A DNA stretch of 64,000 bases from Geoalkalibacter subterraneus (GTDB lineage Bacteria; Desulfobacterota; Desulfuromonadia; Desulfuromonadales; Geoalkalibacteraceae), in the NCBI RefSeq assembly GCF_000827125.1, contig NZ_CP010311.1, positions 868,001 through 932,000 on the forward strand, written 5' to 3'. Positions within the stretch are counted from its first letter, which is position 1, and every line of letters starts with the position of its first letter. The position numbers and the translations under genes are program-made. A model generated the notes under the pieces. It made no database searches and was not told the origin of the DNA. It saw only the letters and a program-made list of their open reading frames with translations. Of this stretch, positions 1 to 8,505 are shown one piece after another.

Positions 1-330
1 GCTTCGCTGATTGCCGCCTTTGTCTGCTCGGTGACCATCGAGTACTGCCTTTCCATGTTCAACCAGCGCAAAGTGTGCTTTATCATCTCGGACAGGAACC
101 AGGAGATCGCCGACAAGGTGATGGATCATCTCAAGATCGGCGCGACATTCCTGCAGGGTTCCGGTGCCTACAAGAAGTCGGAAAAGCGTATGCTGATGGT
201 TGTTATCAACAATATTCAGCTCAAGCGCCTGGAAGAGCTGGTTTTCACCACGGATGACTACGCCCTGTTCATTGTCGAGAATACCTTTGCGGTCATCGGT
301 TCCACCTTCTCGCGGCGCAAGATTTATTGA
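1..330 (+). CDS. YitT/DUF2179-family membrane protein, C-terminal part
   Basis: The frame is open from the window edge and ends with TGA at 328-330, so only the last ~109 residues are visible. The first ~15 residues are hydrophobic and look like the end of the last membrane segment. The rest matches the soluble DUF2179 domain that closes YitT-type proteins: a strand reading [17 protein letters not shown], an alpha/beta region with [12 protein letters not shown], and a tail ending in FAVIGSTF. The family sits in the inner membrane with the DUF2179 domain in the cytosol; its substrate is not established. A hairpin terminator follows 60 bases downstream. The assignment comes from the recognisable DUF2179 tail; the N-terminal membrane domain lies outside the window. 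Confidence 0.75.
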   Translation, partial: ASLIAAFVCSVTIEYCLSMFNQRKVCFIISDRNQEIADKVMDHLKIGATFLQGSGAYKKSEKRMLMVVINNIQLKRLEELVFTTDDYALFIVENTFAVIGSTFSRRKIY

Positions 331-389
331 TAAAATTCGGGTGTACGCTTGACCAGGCCGGCCCCGGCACAGTAGAATCCCACAGCTTG

Positions 390-410
390 CGGGCCGGTTT
401 TTCCGGCCCG
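390..410 (+). terminator. Rho-independent terminator after the YitT-like gene
   Basis: An 8-bp perfect GC stem (CGGGCCGG/CCGGCCCG) closes a loop of five T and is followed by TTGCTTTTG. The trailing T-run is interrupted, so termination may be partial. It separates the YitT-like gene from prfC. Confidence 0.55.
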
Positions 411-467
411 TTGCTTTTGCGACGCCATCAACTTTATATCTGGATTCATACTGACAGGACGTTGAAC

Positions 468-2054
468 GTGAAGAAACACAATCAGAAAGAAATCGATCGC
501 CGCCGCACTTTCGGCATCATCAGCCACCCCGATGCCGGTAAGACCACCCTGACCGAGAAGCTGCTGCTGTTCGGCGGCGCCATCCAGATGGCCGGCGCCG
601 TCAAGGCACGCAAGGCCTCGCGCCACGCCACCAGCGACTGGATGTCGGTGGAGCAGGAGCGCGGCATTTCGGTGACCAGCTCGGTGATGAAATTCAATTA
701 CCGCGACTTCGACATCAATCTGCTCGACACCCCCGGTCACCAGGATTTCTCCGAGGATACCTACCGGGTGCTGACAGCGGTAGACAGCGCCGTTATGGTG
801 ATCGACAACGCAAAAGGCGTCGAGACCCAGACCCGCAAGCTGATGGAAGTCTGCCGCATGCGCAATACGCCCATTCTGACCTTCATCAACAAGCTCGACC
901 GCGAAGGTCTTGACCCGCTGGACATCCTGGCTGACATTGAGGAGACGCTGCAGATCGAATGTGCACCTCTCTCCTGGCCCATCGGCATGGGCAAGCGCTT
1001 CAAGGGAACCTACAACCTCTATCGCAAGGAACTCAACCTGTTTGCTGCCGGCGCTGACCGTGTGCAGGATGAAGGGGTGACCATCCGCGATCTCTCCGAC
1101 CCGCGCCTCGATGAACTGCTGGGAATTCAGGCCGATGACCTGCGCGCCGATGTCGAGTTGCTCGAAGGGGCGGCCAATCCCTTTGACCTTGAGGAATACC
1201 TCAAGGGAAACCAGACGCCGGTCTTTTTCGGCAGCGCGGTCAATAATTTCGGCGTGCGCGAGATGCTTGACGCCTTTGTCGAAGTAGCGCCCGCTCCCGC
1301 CCCGCGTGCCACGGAAACGCGCGAAGTTTCCCCTTACGAAGATGCTTTCAGCGGCTTTGTCTTTAAAATCCAGGCCAACATGGACCCGGCCCACCGTGAC
1401 CGGATCGCCTTTCTACGCATCTGCTCGGGGAAGTTCACCCGCGGCATGAAGGTGCGCCATCACCGCATCGGCAAGGATATCTCGCTGGCCAACGCCACCA
1501 TATTCATGGCGCAGGACCGCGCCAATGTGGAGGAAGCCTACCCGGGCGATATCATCGGCCTGCACAATCACGGCACCATCAAGGTGGGCGATACCTTTAC
1601 CGAGAAAGAGCCTCTTAAATTCACCGGCATCCCCAGCTTCGCCCCCGACCATTTCCGCCGCGTGCGGTTGAAGAATCCCCTTAAAGCCAAGCAGCTGCAG
1701 AAAGGGCTGGTACAGCTTTCGGAGGAGGGCGCGGTCCAGGTGTTTCGGCCCCTGTTCGGCAGTGATTACATCCTTGGGGCGGTCGGTGTGCTGCAGTTTG
1801 ATGTGACGATGGCGCGACTCAAGGATGAATACGGTGTAGATGCCACCTATGAGGGGATCGATTATGCCACCGCCCGCTGGGTGGAGTGCGACGATCGCGC
1901 CAAGCTGGAGGAGTTCGAGAAGAGGAACCAGGGCAACTTGGCGCTCGATGCCGAAGAGAACCTGACCTACCTGGCCTCAAGCGAGTGGCGTCTCAACCAT
2001 GTCGCCGAGCAGTGGCCCGATATCCGCTTCCTCAAGGCCCGTGAACATGCATGA
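468..2054 (+). CDS. prfC: Peptide chain release factor 3 (RF3)
   Basis: RF3 is the translational GTPase that recycles RF1/RF2 from the ribosome after peptide release. The product is 528 residues, matching the usual family length. The G domain is at the N-terminus: G1 is [10 protein letters not shown], the switch region is [10 protein letters not shown]3 is DTPGHQDF, and G4 is FINKLDRE. The beta-barrel and C-terminal domains follow. The frame can be extended upstream to a TTG at 327, but that part overlaps the terminator hairpin and has no family similarity. I chose the GTG at 468, which has an AGGAC motif about 7 bases upstream and gives the standard N-terminus [20 protein letters not shown]. 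It stops two bases before the convergent histidine kinase gene. Confidence 0.96.
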   Translation: MKKHNQKEIDRRRTFGIISHPDAGKTTLTEKLLLFGGAIQMAGAVKARKASRHATSDWMSVEQERGISVTSSVMKFNYRDFDINLLDTPGHQDFSEDTYRVLTAVDSAVMVIDNAKGVETQTRKLMEVCRMRNTPILTFINKLDREGLDPLDILADIEETLQIECAPLSWPIGMGKRFKGTYNLYRKELNLFAAGADRVQDEGVTIRDLSDPRLDELLGIQADDLRADVELLEGAANPFDLEEYLKGNQTPVFFGSAVNNFGVREMLDAFVEVAPAPAPRATETREVSPYEDAFSGFVFKIQANMDPAHRDRIAFLRICSGKFTRGMKVRHHRIGKDISLANATIFMAQDRANVEEAYPGDIIGLHNHGTIKVGDTFTEKEPLKFTGIPSFAPDHFRRVRLKNPLKAKQLQKGLVQLSEEGAVQVFRPLFGSDYILGAVGVLQFDVTMARLKDEYGVDATYEGIDYATARWVECDDRAKLEEFEKRNQGNLALDAEENLTYLASSEWRLNHVAEQWPDIRFLKAREHA

Positions 2055-2056
2055 TT

Positions 2057-4210
2057 TCAGAACCGACACGATTGGGTCGGCTCTGAATCGACCTGTTTGC
2101 CCGCGGCGATCGGCAGACTGAAATAAAAGGTGCTGCCGACGCCGACTTCACTCTCCAGCCACACCCTCCCCCCGTGAGCCAGGACCACCTCGCGCACCAG
2201 GGCCAAGCCCAGACCGATCCCGCCGGGAATGCGTCTTTCGCTGTCATCGATGCGGTAGAACTGCTCGAAGATCCGTTCCCGTTCCGCCAGTGCGATTCCC
2301 ATCCCCTGGTCACGCACCGAAATCAGCAGCATCTCCCCTTCATGACGTGCAGCGCAGACGATCTCCCCTCCTCCCGGAGAATATTTGACGGCATTGGACA
2401 CCAGATTTTTGATGACCTGCATAATGCGCCGTGGGTCGGCTTCTGCAAGGGGGAGTTCCTCTGGGCACTCTATCCGCAGAGTGTGCTTTTGAGAGGTCAT
2501 TCGGAACTGGCTGACGGCCTGCTCCAAGAGGGGGCAGATCTCAACCGTGGCAAACTGGTATTGACCGATTTCGGCCTGCAGGCGCTGCAGATCGAGAAAA
2601 TTGCTGATCAGTTCGTTGAGGCGTTCGGTCTCCTGCAGGACAGTTCGCAGAAAATCAACCTGCTGTTCCCGGTCAACCTCATTTTCGAGCATGAATTCCA
2701 CAAAACCAAGAATTGCCGTCAAGGGAGTGCGCATTTCATGGCTGACAGCCGAGATCATCTCATCCTTGGCTCGCTCCATTTTTTTACGTTCGGTGATTTC
2801 ATGGGTGACATAGACTCCACCCCAGATCTCATTGGCGTGATCGATGAGCGGATATAGGGAAATATGGAAAAAACGCTTATTTGACGGGGTGGTGCGCTCA
2901 CAGCAGCGGGGTTCCTTCTCACGCAGGAGTTGCTCCAGGGAGCAGTCATCCCGGAAGTGGCGGGAATCGAAGAGCAGATCATGACCGTCGTGGCCGGGAT
3001 AGGCGCTGCCCAGTTCACGCACGAGAGAGGATGCGGCACGGTTCATCTTGAGGATCTGCCCTCTGCTGTCCACAATGGCCACTGCATCGGTAATGGCGTC
3101 AAAGGTCTGCTCCCACTGGTTTTCGCTGCGTCGTAGATTGTTCTCAGCGGTTTGTCGTTCTCTGATCTCCTGCTTCAGTTCCTGGTTGAGGTTGTCGAGT
3201 TCGCGCGTGTAAACCAGAACACGGCCGGTCATCGGCCGCAGAATGGCGCCCATGCCGAAGGCTCCCAGTGCGGTGAGCAAGAGCACGGAAACGGCCAGGG
3301 AGGCAAACTGGTTGCGCAATGGCGCCATGAATTCGCGGTCGTCCATGTTCAGAACCAACCCCCAGGCGGTTCCGGCGATAGGGGCATGAGCAATGACTAC
3401 TCCTTTACCTTTTTGAGCGGGATCTATACGATTGACCCCGGTTTTCCCGGAGGCAGACAATGCAAATGCCGTTGTCAGCACAGGACTCTGGACATCTTGA
3501 TTATACGTTTCTTCTTCGCCTTTTCTGCCTGGGAAAAAAACAACGGCCTGATTTTTTATGGCTTTTCCAAGAAAGCTTTCGCCGGTCTCTCCCATTCCGG
3601 ATTTGTCCCACAGGATCCGCTGCAGCTTGGCCGTAGAAAAAAAGACGATATCCTGGCCGATCGGAGTGTCCTCAAATGAAAAGATGGGATTGACGACGGC
3701 CAGAACCAGCTCCCCCCGCAGAACAAATGGATCCACCAGGTACGTTTCAGAGGTTGGCCTGGTGAGGCGAGAAAAAATTTCAGGATTGCGTTCGATTGTG
3801 GGGTAAAGACCGTTCTGCGCCACAGTTTGTCCATCGGCACTCAGACGGATGAGGCCCCGTACGGTGCTGGAGGCCTGCCGTGCCTCATCCATCCGAAGGT
3901 CACTGAACTCCCGCAGTTGATCCAGGCTCCAGCGCCCCTGTGCATAATGTTCGAGAGCCCGCCGCAGTTGGGAGCGACTGCCGATCTGAAGGGTGATTTC
4001 CTGAATGCTGTTGAGGTATTCTTCTACGGCCAGGGTGCGGATCTGAACGGCATGCAGCAGATTGCTTTCTTCGAATTGCCGCATACTGCGCAGTAGCGGC
4101 CAGGTACTTACCGCCGCCACGATAAGAAGTGCGGCGAGCGTGTAAACGACCGAGCAGAAGAGGATTTTTTTTCTTAATCCCTGAATGGCAAAGCGAGGAA
4201 AAGCCGGCAT
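2057..4210 (-). CDS. Membrane-bound sensor histidine kinase with PAS domain
   Basis: About 717 residues. A membrane segment at ~15-39 precedes a ~270-residue extracytoplasmic sensor region of the Cache type, and a second segment lies near 307-330. Then come a coiled linker, a PAS domain (WEQTFDAITDAVAIVDSRG), a HisKA box (VSHEMRTPLTAILGFVEF, phospho-acceptor His at ~491), and the ATPase boxes N (NLVSNAVKYSPGG), G1 (DQGMGIA) and G2 (GIGLGLALV). It should autophosphorylate on His in response to an unknown ligand. No response regulator is adjacent, so it is an orphan kinase. The frame extends upstream through an ATG at 4249 to a TTG at 4288; I prefer the ATG at 4210 because it places a short cytosolic tail before the first membrane segment. 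It converges on prfC and diverges from asnS. Confidence 0.88.
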   Translation of the reverse strand: MPAFPRFAIQGLRKKILFCSVVYTLAALLIVAAVSTWPLLRSMRQFEESNLLHAVQIRTLAVEEYLNSIQEITLQIGSRSQLRRALEHYAQGRWSLDQLREFSDLRMDEARQASSTVRGLIRLSADGQTVAQNGLYPTIERNPEIFSRLTRPTSETYLVDPFVLRGELVLAVVNPIFSFEDTPIGQDIVFFSTAKLQRILWDKSGMGETGESFLGKAIKNQAVVFFPGRKGEEETYNQDVQSPVLTTAFALSASGKTGVNRIDPAQKGKGVVIAHAPIAGTAWGLVLNMDDREFMAPLRNQFASLAVSVLLLTALGAFGMGAILRPMTGRVLVYTRELDNLNQELKQEIRERQTAENNLRRSENQWEQTFDAITDAVAIVDSRGQILKMNRAASSLVRELGSAYPGHDGHDLLFDSRHFRDDCSLEQLLREKEPRCCERTTPSNKRFFHISLYPLIDHANEIWGGVYVTHEITERKKMERAKDEMISAVSHEMRTPLTAILGFVEFMLENEVDREQQVDFLRTVLQETERLNELISNFLDLQRLQAEIGQYQFATVEICPLLEQAVSQFRMTSQKHTLRIECPEELPLAEADPRRIMQVIKNLVSNAVKYSPGGGEIVCAARHEGEMLLISVRDQGMGIALAERERIFEQFYRIDDSERRIPGGIGLGLALVREVVLAHGGRVWLESEVGVGSTFYFSLPIAAGKQVDSEPTQSCRF

Positions 4211-4345
4211 GAGTCTGGTCTCGGTTGATGAGTCGTGAAAATACGACATGATTATGTTTAAATGTAGCAGACTTGCTTCGTGGGGCAATTGCGGCGGCGG
4301 TCTTTTTTTCTGATGCGAATTTTGTCGATTTAAGCGAGGAGGCCT

Positions 4346-5749
4346 ATGGATTTCGATGAATCTTCACTGCCGCGCACCCGGGTGCGCGATGCTTTGTCAA
4401 GCCATGCACGGCCGGGAGCATGCCTGGTGAAGGGCTGGGTCAGGACGGTGCGTGCAGGCAAAAATGTAGCATTTCTTGCGGTTAATGATGGAAGCTGCCT
4501 GGACAGTCTGCAGGCTGTCGTGGATTCTTCACTACAGAATTATCCGGAGATCCGCAAAATCGGGACCGGTGCGTGCATCGCGGTTCGTGGCGAACTTGTG
4601 CCGTCGCCGGCGCAAGGGCAGGCCATGGAACTTCAGGTGCAGCAACTTGAAATTCTGGGGGAGGCGGATCCGCAATATCCATTGCAGAAAAAACGTCATA
4701 GCTTTGAATATCTGCGTTCCATTGCACACCTGCGTGTGCGCTCCAACACCTTCGGCGCCGTGTTCCGCATGCGCTCAGCTCTTTCCTTTGCCGTCCACCA
4801 GTTTTTTCGCGAGCGGGGATTTCTTTATGTCCACACCCCCATTATTACCGCCAATGATTGCGAGGGTGCGGGCGAGATGTTTCGGGTCACCACCCTGGAC
4901 CCCCAGGCCCCCCCTTTGAATAACGGCCGGATCGACTGGTCGCAGGATTTTTTTGGCGAACGCACAGGTTTGACGGTCAGTGGACAACTGCAGGGTGAGT
5001 CCTTCGCCACGGCCTTTTCAGACATCTACACCTTCGGGCCGACTTTCCGCGCTGAAAACTCCAACACCAGCCGCCATGCGGCTGAATTCTGGATGATCGA
5101 GCCGGAAATGGCCTTTGCCGACCTGACCGAAAACTGCCGTGTGGCGGCGGATTTTCTGCGTTACCTGTGTCAGTTTTCCCTGGAAGAGTGTGCCGATGAT
5201 CTGAAGTTCTTCGATGCCCGCATAGAAAAGGGGCTGATTGATAAACTTGAAAATCTGGCTGATGCGGAGTTTGCAACCCTGTCCTACACAGATGCGGTCA
5301 AGGAGCTGCAGGCCTGCGGAGAGCAGTTCGAGTTTCCGGTGGAATGGGGCTGTGACCTGCAGTCGGAACACGAACGGTTTTTAACGGAAAAGATAGTGGA
5401 TGGACCCCTGTTTGTAACCGACTACCCCCGGCAGATCAAGGCTTTTTACATGCGCTCAAACGATGACGGGAAAACGGTTGCTGCCATGGACTGCCTGGTG
5501 CCTCGCGTCGGGGAGATTATCGGCGGCAGTCAGCGCGAGGAGCGTCACGATGTGCTTGTACAACGAATGATCGAAGCGGGTATTGCTCCGGAGAGTCTCG
5601 GCTGGTTTCTCGATCTGCGCCGCTGGGGCAGCTGTCCTCATGCCGGGTTCGGTTTGGGTTTCGAGCGCTTCCTGATGTATGTCACCGGCATGAGCAACAT
5701 TCGCGATGTGATCCCCTTTCCGCGCACGACCGGTAATGCGGCGTTCTGA
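4346..5749 (+). CDS. asnS: Asparaginyl-tRNA synthetase
   Basis: Class IIb aminoacyl-tRNA synthetase, 467 residues, close to the usual length. The N-terminal OB-fold anticodon-binding domain starts with VKGWVRTVRAGKNVAFLAVNDGS. The catalytic core carries motif 2 (FGPTFRAENSNTSRHAAEFWMIEPEMAF) in two adjoining blocks and motif 3 near the end (GFGLGFERFLMYVTGMSNIRD) likewise, ending IPFPRTTGNAAF, typical of AsnRS rather than AspRS. A strong GAGGAGG Shine-Dalgarno site precedes the ATG. It is transcribed divergently from the upstream kinase and ends in a bidirectional terminator shared with the next, convergent gene. The gene supplies Asn-tRNA(Asn) directly. Confidence 0.95.
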   Translation: MDFDESSLPRTRVRDALSSHARPGACLVKGWVRTVRAGKNVAFLAVNDGSCLDSLQAVVDSSLQNYPEIRKIGTGACIAVRGELVPSPAQGQAMELQVQQLEILGEADPQYPLQKKRHSFEYLRSIAHLRVRSNTFGAVFRMRSALSFAVHQFFRERGFLYVHTPIITANDCEGAGEMFRVTTLDPQAPPLNNGRIDWSQDFFGERTGLTVSGQLQGESFATAFSDIYTFGPTFRAENSNTSRHAAEFWMIEPEMAFADLTENCRVAADFLRYLCQFSLEECADDLKFFDARIEKGLIDKLENLADAEFATLSYTDAVKELQACGEQFEFPVEWGCDLQSEHERFLTEKIVDGPLFVTDYPRQIKAFYMRSNDDGKTVAAMDCLVPRVGEIIGGSQREERHDVLVQRMIEAGIAPESLGWFLDLRRWGSCPHAGFGLGFERFLMYVTGMSNIRDVIPFPRTTGNAAF

Positions 5750-5773
5750 CCTGGGGACTTATGGCCGGCAAGC

Positions 5774-5807
5774 AAAAAGGGACGGCATCACAATGCCGTC
5801 CCTTTTT
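5774..5807. terminator. Bidirectional terminator between asnS and the kinase-like gene
   Basis: A perfect 15-bp stem, A5GGGACGGCAT pairing with ATGCCGTCCCT5, with a 4-base loop. It has an A-run on one side and a T-run on the other, so it works for both convergent genes. Confidence 0.9.
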
Positions 5808-5845
5808 GCATCAAAATTGCTTGATTTAAAAGCGGTCTGATCGAA

Positions 5846-6673
5846 TCAGTGCTCGTTGATATAGTTGCGGTATTTGATGACTCGCAGCCGGTCGATAACC
5901 TCGGCGACATCGGGGCAGGCTGCTGCAACGCGTAGCATCTCCTGCCGTTCGTCTTCACTGTGAGCGGTGCCGGTCAGAGTCGCTTTGCCGTTTTTGACAA
6001 AAACTTCGACGTTCAGTTCTTCCACGACCTCTGAACTCAACAGCCCGATTTCAATGCGCTTGCGCATGATAAGATCTTTGAGGATCTTTTTGTTGGCGGC
6101 CTTGTTCTCCTGCAAATCGGTATCCGCCACACCGTCACAGATGAGCTGGACGGCCGTTTCCTCGGTAATCCGCTCAGTGTTGATGATCAGGTCATAACCC
6201 AAGGGGTCTTTCCAGTCACGATCGAAATAATACTTGATGAAACCGGCGCGCTGCTGATCGCTGCGGCGCACAAGTTTGCGGGCCAGATCAGGATCAAGCC
6301 ACTCGCGCTCAGCCCAGCGCTCTACCCGCAGATCGAAGGGTGCAATCACCCTGACCCGGAAGACGCTGTCGATCTCCTGCAGAAGATCCTGACCGCCGCG
6401 TCCATAGATGATGACGTTGCCTTTGAGGGCGTATTCGAGAATGATCAGCTCGATCTGGTGCAGGTCGACTTCGACCTGGGAGTCCTGTTTCTCTACGAAT
6501 GCCGGCGGTTTTTCGTCGGCCTTTTCCAGCGCTTCGGCGGACAGGCCGTATTTTTCCGCCACCTTCATCAGCATCTCCCCGTCTACCAGGGTGTAGCCGA
6601 GTTTTTCGGCGGCCTTGTGAGCGATGGGGATGCCGCCGCTGCCCATTTCTCGAGATATGGTGATGATCGCCAT
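5846..6673 (-). CDS. Cytidylate kinase-like protein with C-terminal BON domain
   Basis: 275 residues. The N-terminal ~190 residues match the cytidylate-kinase-like family (Cytidylate_kin2): a start of MAIITISREMGSGG with a glycine-rich phosphate loop, RGGQDLL, and RVERWAERE. The last ~75 residues form a BON domain (EVFVKNGKATLTGTAHSEDE, then VAEVIDRLRV), a small fold usually linked to membranes or phospholipids. True cytidylate kinases lack such a tail, so a regulatory or signal-binding role is possible; the substrate is unknown. A TTG seven codons upstream could extend the frame, but the ATG at 6673 has GAGAGA at good spacing and gives the standard family N-terminus. It shares a terminator with asnS. 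Confidence 0.8.
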   Translation of the reverse strand: MAIITISREMGSGGIPIAHKAAEKLGYTLVDGEMLMKVAEKYGLSAEALEKADEKPPAFVEKQDSQVEVDLHQIELIILEYALKGNVIIYGRGGQDLLQEIDSVFRVRVIAPFDLRVERWAEREWLDPDLARKLVRRSDQQRAGFIKYYFDRDWKDPLGYDLIINTERITEETAVQLICDGVADTDLQENKAANKKILKDLIMRKRIEIGLLSSEVVEELNVEVFVKNGKATLTGTAHSEDERQEMLRVAAACPDVAEVIDRLRVIKYRNYINEH

Positions 6674-6782
6674 GGAATCTCTCTCAATCTGCAATTATTG
6701 ACATTAGGAAAACAAAAAAACAGTGTTAATTTAAGAAATTCGACATCATATTGCAAGTTTTAAATTTCTGCATGCCTGTTGA

Positions 6783-7234
6783 TCAGTCCAGGCCCGGCTT
6801 ATAGTCGAGATGATGACGTGCCTCGATAAACCGTACCGTTCGGCTGGCTGAGCGCATGACGATAGAATGCGTGGTTGCGCCGCCGGAGAAATAACGCACG
6901 CCGTTGAGCAGGTCGCCGTTGGTGACTCCGGTCGCTGCAAAAACCACTTCCCCTTGGCGCAGATGGTAGTGCCTTCCAGCGGATCGACAGCGATATCCGC
7001 ATCATGGCCTCCCTGTCCAACCTTTTCGCCGATATAGAGCATCGGCGCCTCGTCCATTTCGCCTTCCCCGATGACCACTGTGCCGCTGATGCCGACCGAA
7101 TCGAGCATTTTGCGCATGGCATCGGCGGCCGCCTCGTCGGCTGCCATCTTGTTTCCTTTTCCGACCCAGCGTCCGCAGGCCAGCGCGGCTGCTTCGGTGA
7201 CACGGACCAGTTCCAGAACCAGGTTGCGATTCAT
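6783..7234 (-). pseudogene. glpX: glpX (class II fructose-1,6-bisphosphatase) with internal deletion and frameshift
   Basis: Codons 1-95 are a clean GlpX N-terminus: [20 protein letters not shown], then [20 protein letters not shown] and DPLEGTTIC. At about 6946-6955 the sequence jumps, in another frame, to the GlpX C-terminus: [18 protein letters not shown], then [10 protein letters not shown] and [14 protein letters not shown], with a stop at 6783-6785. Compared with E. coli GlpX roughly 180 residues of the sugar-phosphate-binding core are missing. Read without a frame change, the N-terminal frame continues into unrelated sequence to 6746. The ATG at 7234 has an AGAGG ribosome site. The two ends are well preserved, which suggests a recent deletion or an assembly error. 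No active bisphosphatase can be made from this copy. Confidence 0.85.
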
Positions 7235-7388
7235 AAGTACCTCTTTGAGAAAGGATTGTATTTGTAGAGATTTGCCGTTGACCATCCCGCGTGAGTGCAA
7301 GGGCTCAAGCCGCTTGTCTCTGCTGCAGGGGAGGCATCATGGCATGTTTTTGGGCATAAACTCAATATTTGCCATGGCATGTTGTGTT

Positions 7389-7577
7389 TTATCGCCCTAT
7401 AATTGGGCTGTTTTTCTCTGCGTGCACAACTGCGGAGAGAGTGTTTCCGGGCGCATCCGGAATACTGCCGTAGCCGTGACGGCTTTTCTCCCCGCCGAAA
7501 ATCAGCGTCAGGACCATGCCGAGCAACAGCAGCACAAGTAGGATGAAAAGAAATATGGTATCGCGGGAAAACTTCAC
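7389..7577 (-). CDS. Small single-span membrane protein, 62 residues
   Basis: The product has a short charged start (KFSRD), one strongly hydrophobic segment (TIFLFILLVLLLLGMVLTLI) and a polar tail. A perfect AGGAGG lies 5 bases before the GTG at 7577, so this start is favoured over the ATG at 7592, which would overlap the ribosome site. Function is unknown. It is divergent from the HAD gene. The hydrophobic pattern together with the strong ribosome site supports a real gene, although its last ~25 residues look less constrained. Confidence 0.6.
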   Translation of the reverse strand: MKFSRDTIFLFILLVLLLLGMVLTLIFGGEKSRHGYGSIPDAPGNTLSAVVHAEKNSPIIGR

Positions 7578-7618
7578 ACAATCCTCCTGCATGCCGGATC
7601 TTGGAGGTTTTTGACCCT

Positions 7619-8263
7619 ATGCTGACCGATCTGAGTGAGACCCGGTCCATCGTATTCGATCTTGACGGTACCCTGTATGTCTGCCCGCAGTTGGGCAAAC
7701 AGATTGAGGAAGCTGCTGTCGAGCTTGTCGCGGAGTCACGCGGGGTGTCGAGGGAGAGGGGGCGTGAAATTCTGGCGCGTGCACGCTCGCGGTTGACGGA
7801 AATCTTTGAAGAACAGCCGACGTTGACCCGCACCTGCATCGAGTTGGGAATTGAAATCCGGGAATTTCACCAGATGCTGCAGTACAGGGTGCGTCCTGAG
7901 CAGTATCTTGATCATGATCCGGTCCTGGTGGCGCTGCTCGATTCTCTGCGTGAGCAGTGCGATCTTTATATTTATACCAACAACAGCCTGCCTTTGAGCC
8001 ATAAAATACTCTCTCTGCTCGGTGTCGAGGAGATGTTTGCCCGGCTTTACACCATCGAGTTCGCCCAGGCTCCGAAGCCCGATCCGGAAGCTTTCAGGCG
8101 CGTGCTGGAGGATATCGGGGGGCCGCCGGAAAGTTTCCTTTTTGTCGGAGACCGGGCCGCTATTGACCTCAAATTGCCGGCCCATCTGGGGATTCCTACC
8201 CTGCTGGTCGGAGAAACCGCAGATCTGCTTCAGATCCACAAGTTGCTGGGAATCATTCCCTGA
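7619..8263 (+). CDS. HAD-family hydrolase (phosphoglycolate phosphatase/YjjG-like)
   Basis: 214 residues with all HAD motifs. Motif I is VFDLDGTLYVCP (nucleophile Asp and acid-base Asp). An all-helical cap follows (residues ~20-95). Motif II is IYTNNS, motif III is the Lys of APKPDPEAF, and motif IV is FVGDRAAIDLKLPAHLG. The protein should be a soluble Mg-dependent phosphatase. The TLYVCPQLG context and the cap resemble pyrimidine 5'-nucleotidase-like (YjjG/Sdt1) members, but substrate cannot be read from sequence. GGAGG sits 11 bases before the ATG at 7619; a TTG at 7601 overlaps that site and is unlikely. The fold-back repeat follows downstream. Confidence 0.85.
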   Translation: MLTDLSETRSIVFDLDGTLYVCPQLGKQIEEAAVELVAESRGVSRERGREILARARSRLTEIFEEQPTLTRTCIELGIEIREFHQMLQYRVRPEQYLDHDPVLVALLDSLREQCDLYIYTNNSLPLSHKILSLLGVEEMFARLYTIEFAQAPKPDPEAFRRVLEDIGGPPESFLFVGDRAAIDLKLPAHLGIPTLLVGETADLLQIHKLLGIIP

Positions 8264-8336
8264 ATCCGGTTTGGGCTGCAATGGATGCTTGTCTGAGCTT
8301 TGGGATATGGGTTAGAATCGCCTCTTTTCAATAATT

Positions 8337-8464
8337 GTCACTGTCCGGCGTGGGATCCCATCTCCCATGACAAGGGGCACTTTTCGCCATCCCTGGCCGT
8401 TTGATTGTCGCCATCCCTGGCGCCAAACACCCTTGTCATGGGAGATGGGATCCCACGTAGTGAC
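8337..8464. repeat. 128-bp fold-back (inverted-repeat) element
   Basis: Two perfect 27-bp arms (8350-8376 and 8430-8456, starting GTGGGATCCCATCTCCCATG) are inverted around a 53-bp centre. The centre holds two direct copies of TCGCCATCCCTGGC (8384-8397 and 8408-8421). Outside the arms GTCACT/AGTGAC (8337-8342, 8459-8464) extends the symmetry imperfectly. The element has no coding capacity. The structure fits a REP/BIME- or MITE-like interspersed repeat; whether it recurs in the genome cannot be judged from one copy. Confidence 0.8.
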
Positions 8465-8505
8465 TCGATACCAATGTTCAACATAAGTTTTCAGGTTGGA
8501 TCCTC

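Noticed and set aside
2055-2087. Hairpin TTCAGA-CCGAC/GTCGG-TCTGAA at the prfC/kinase junction as terminator
   Set aside because: Stem has an imperfect pair and no T-run on either strand, and it lies in the kinase coding end.
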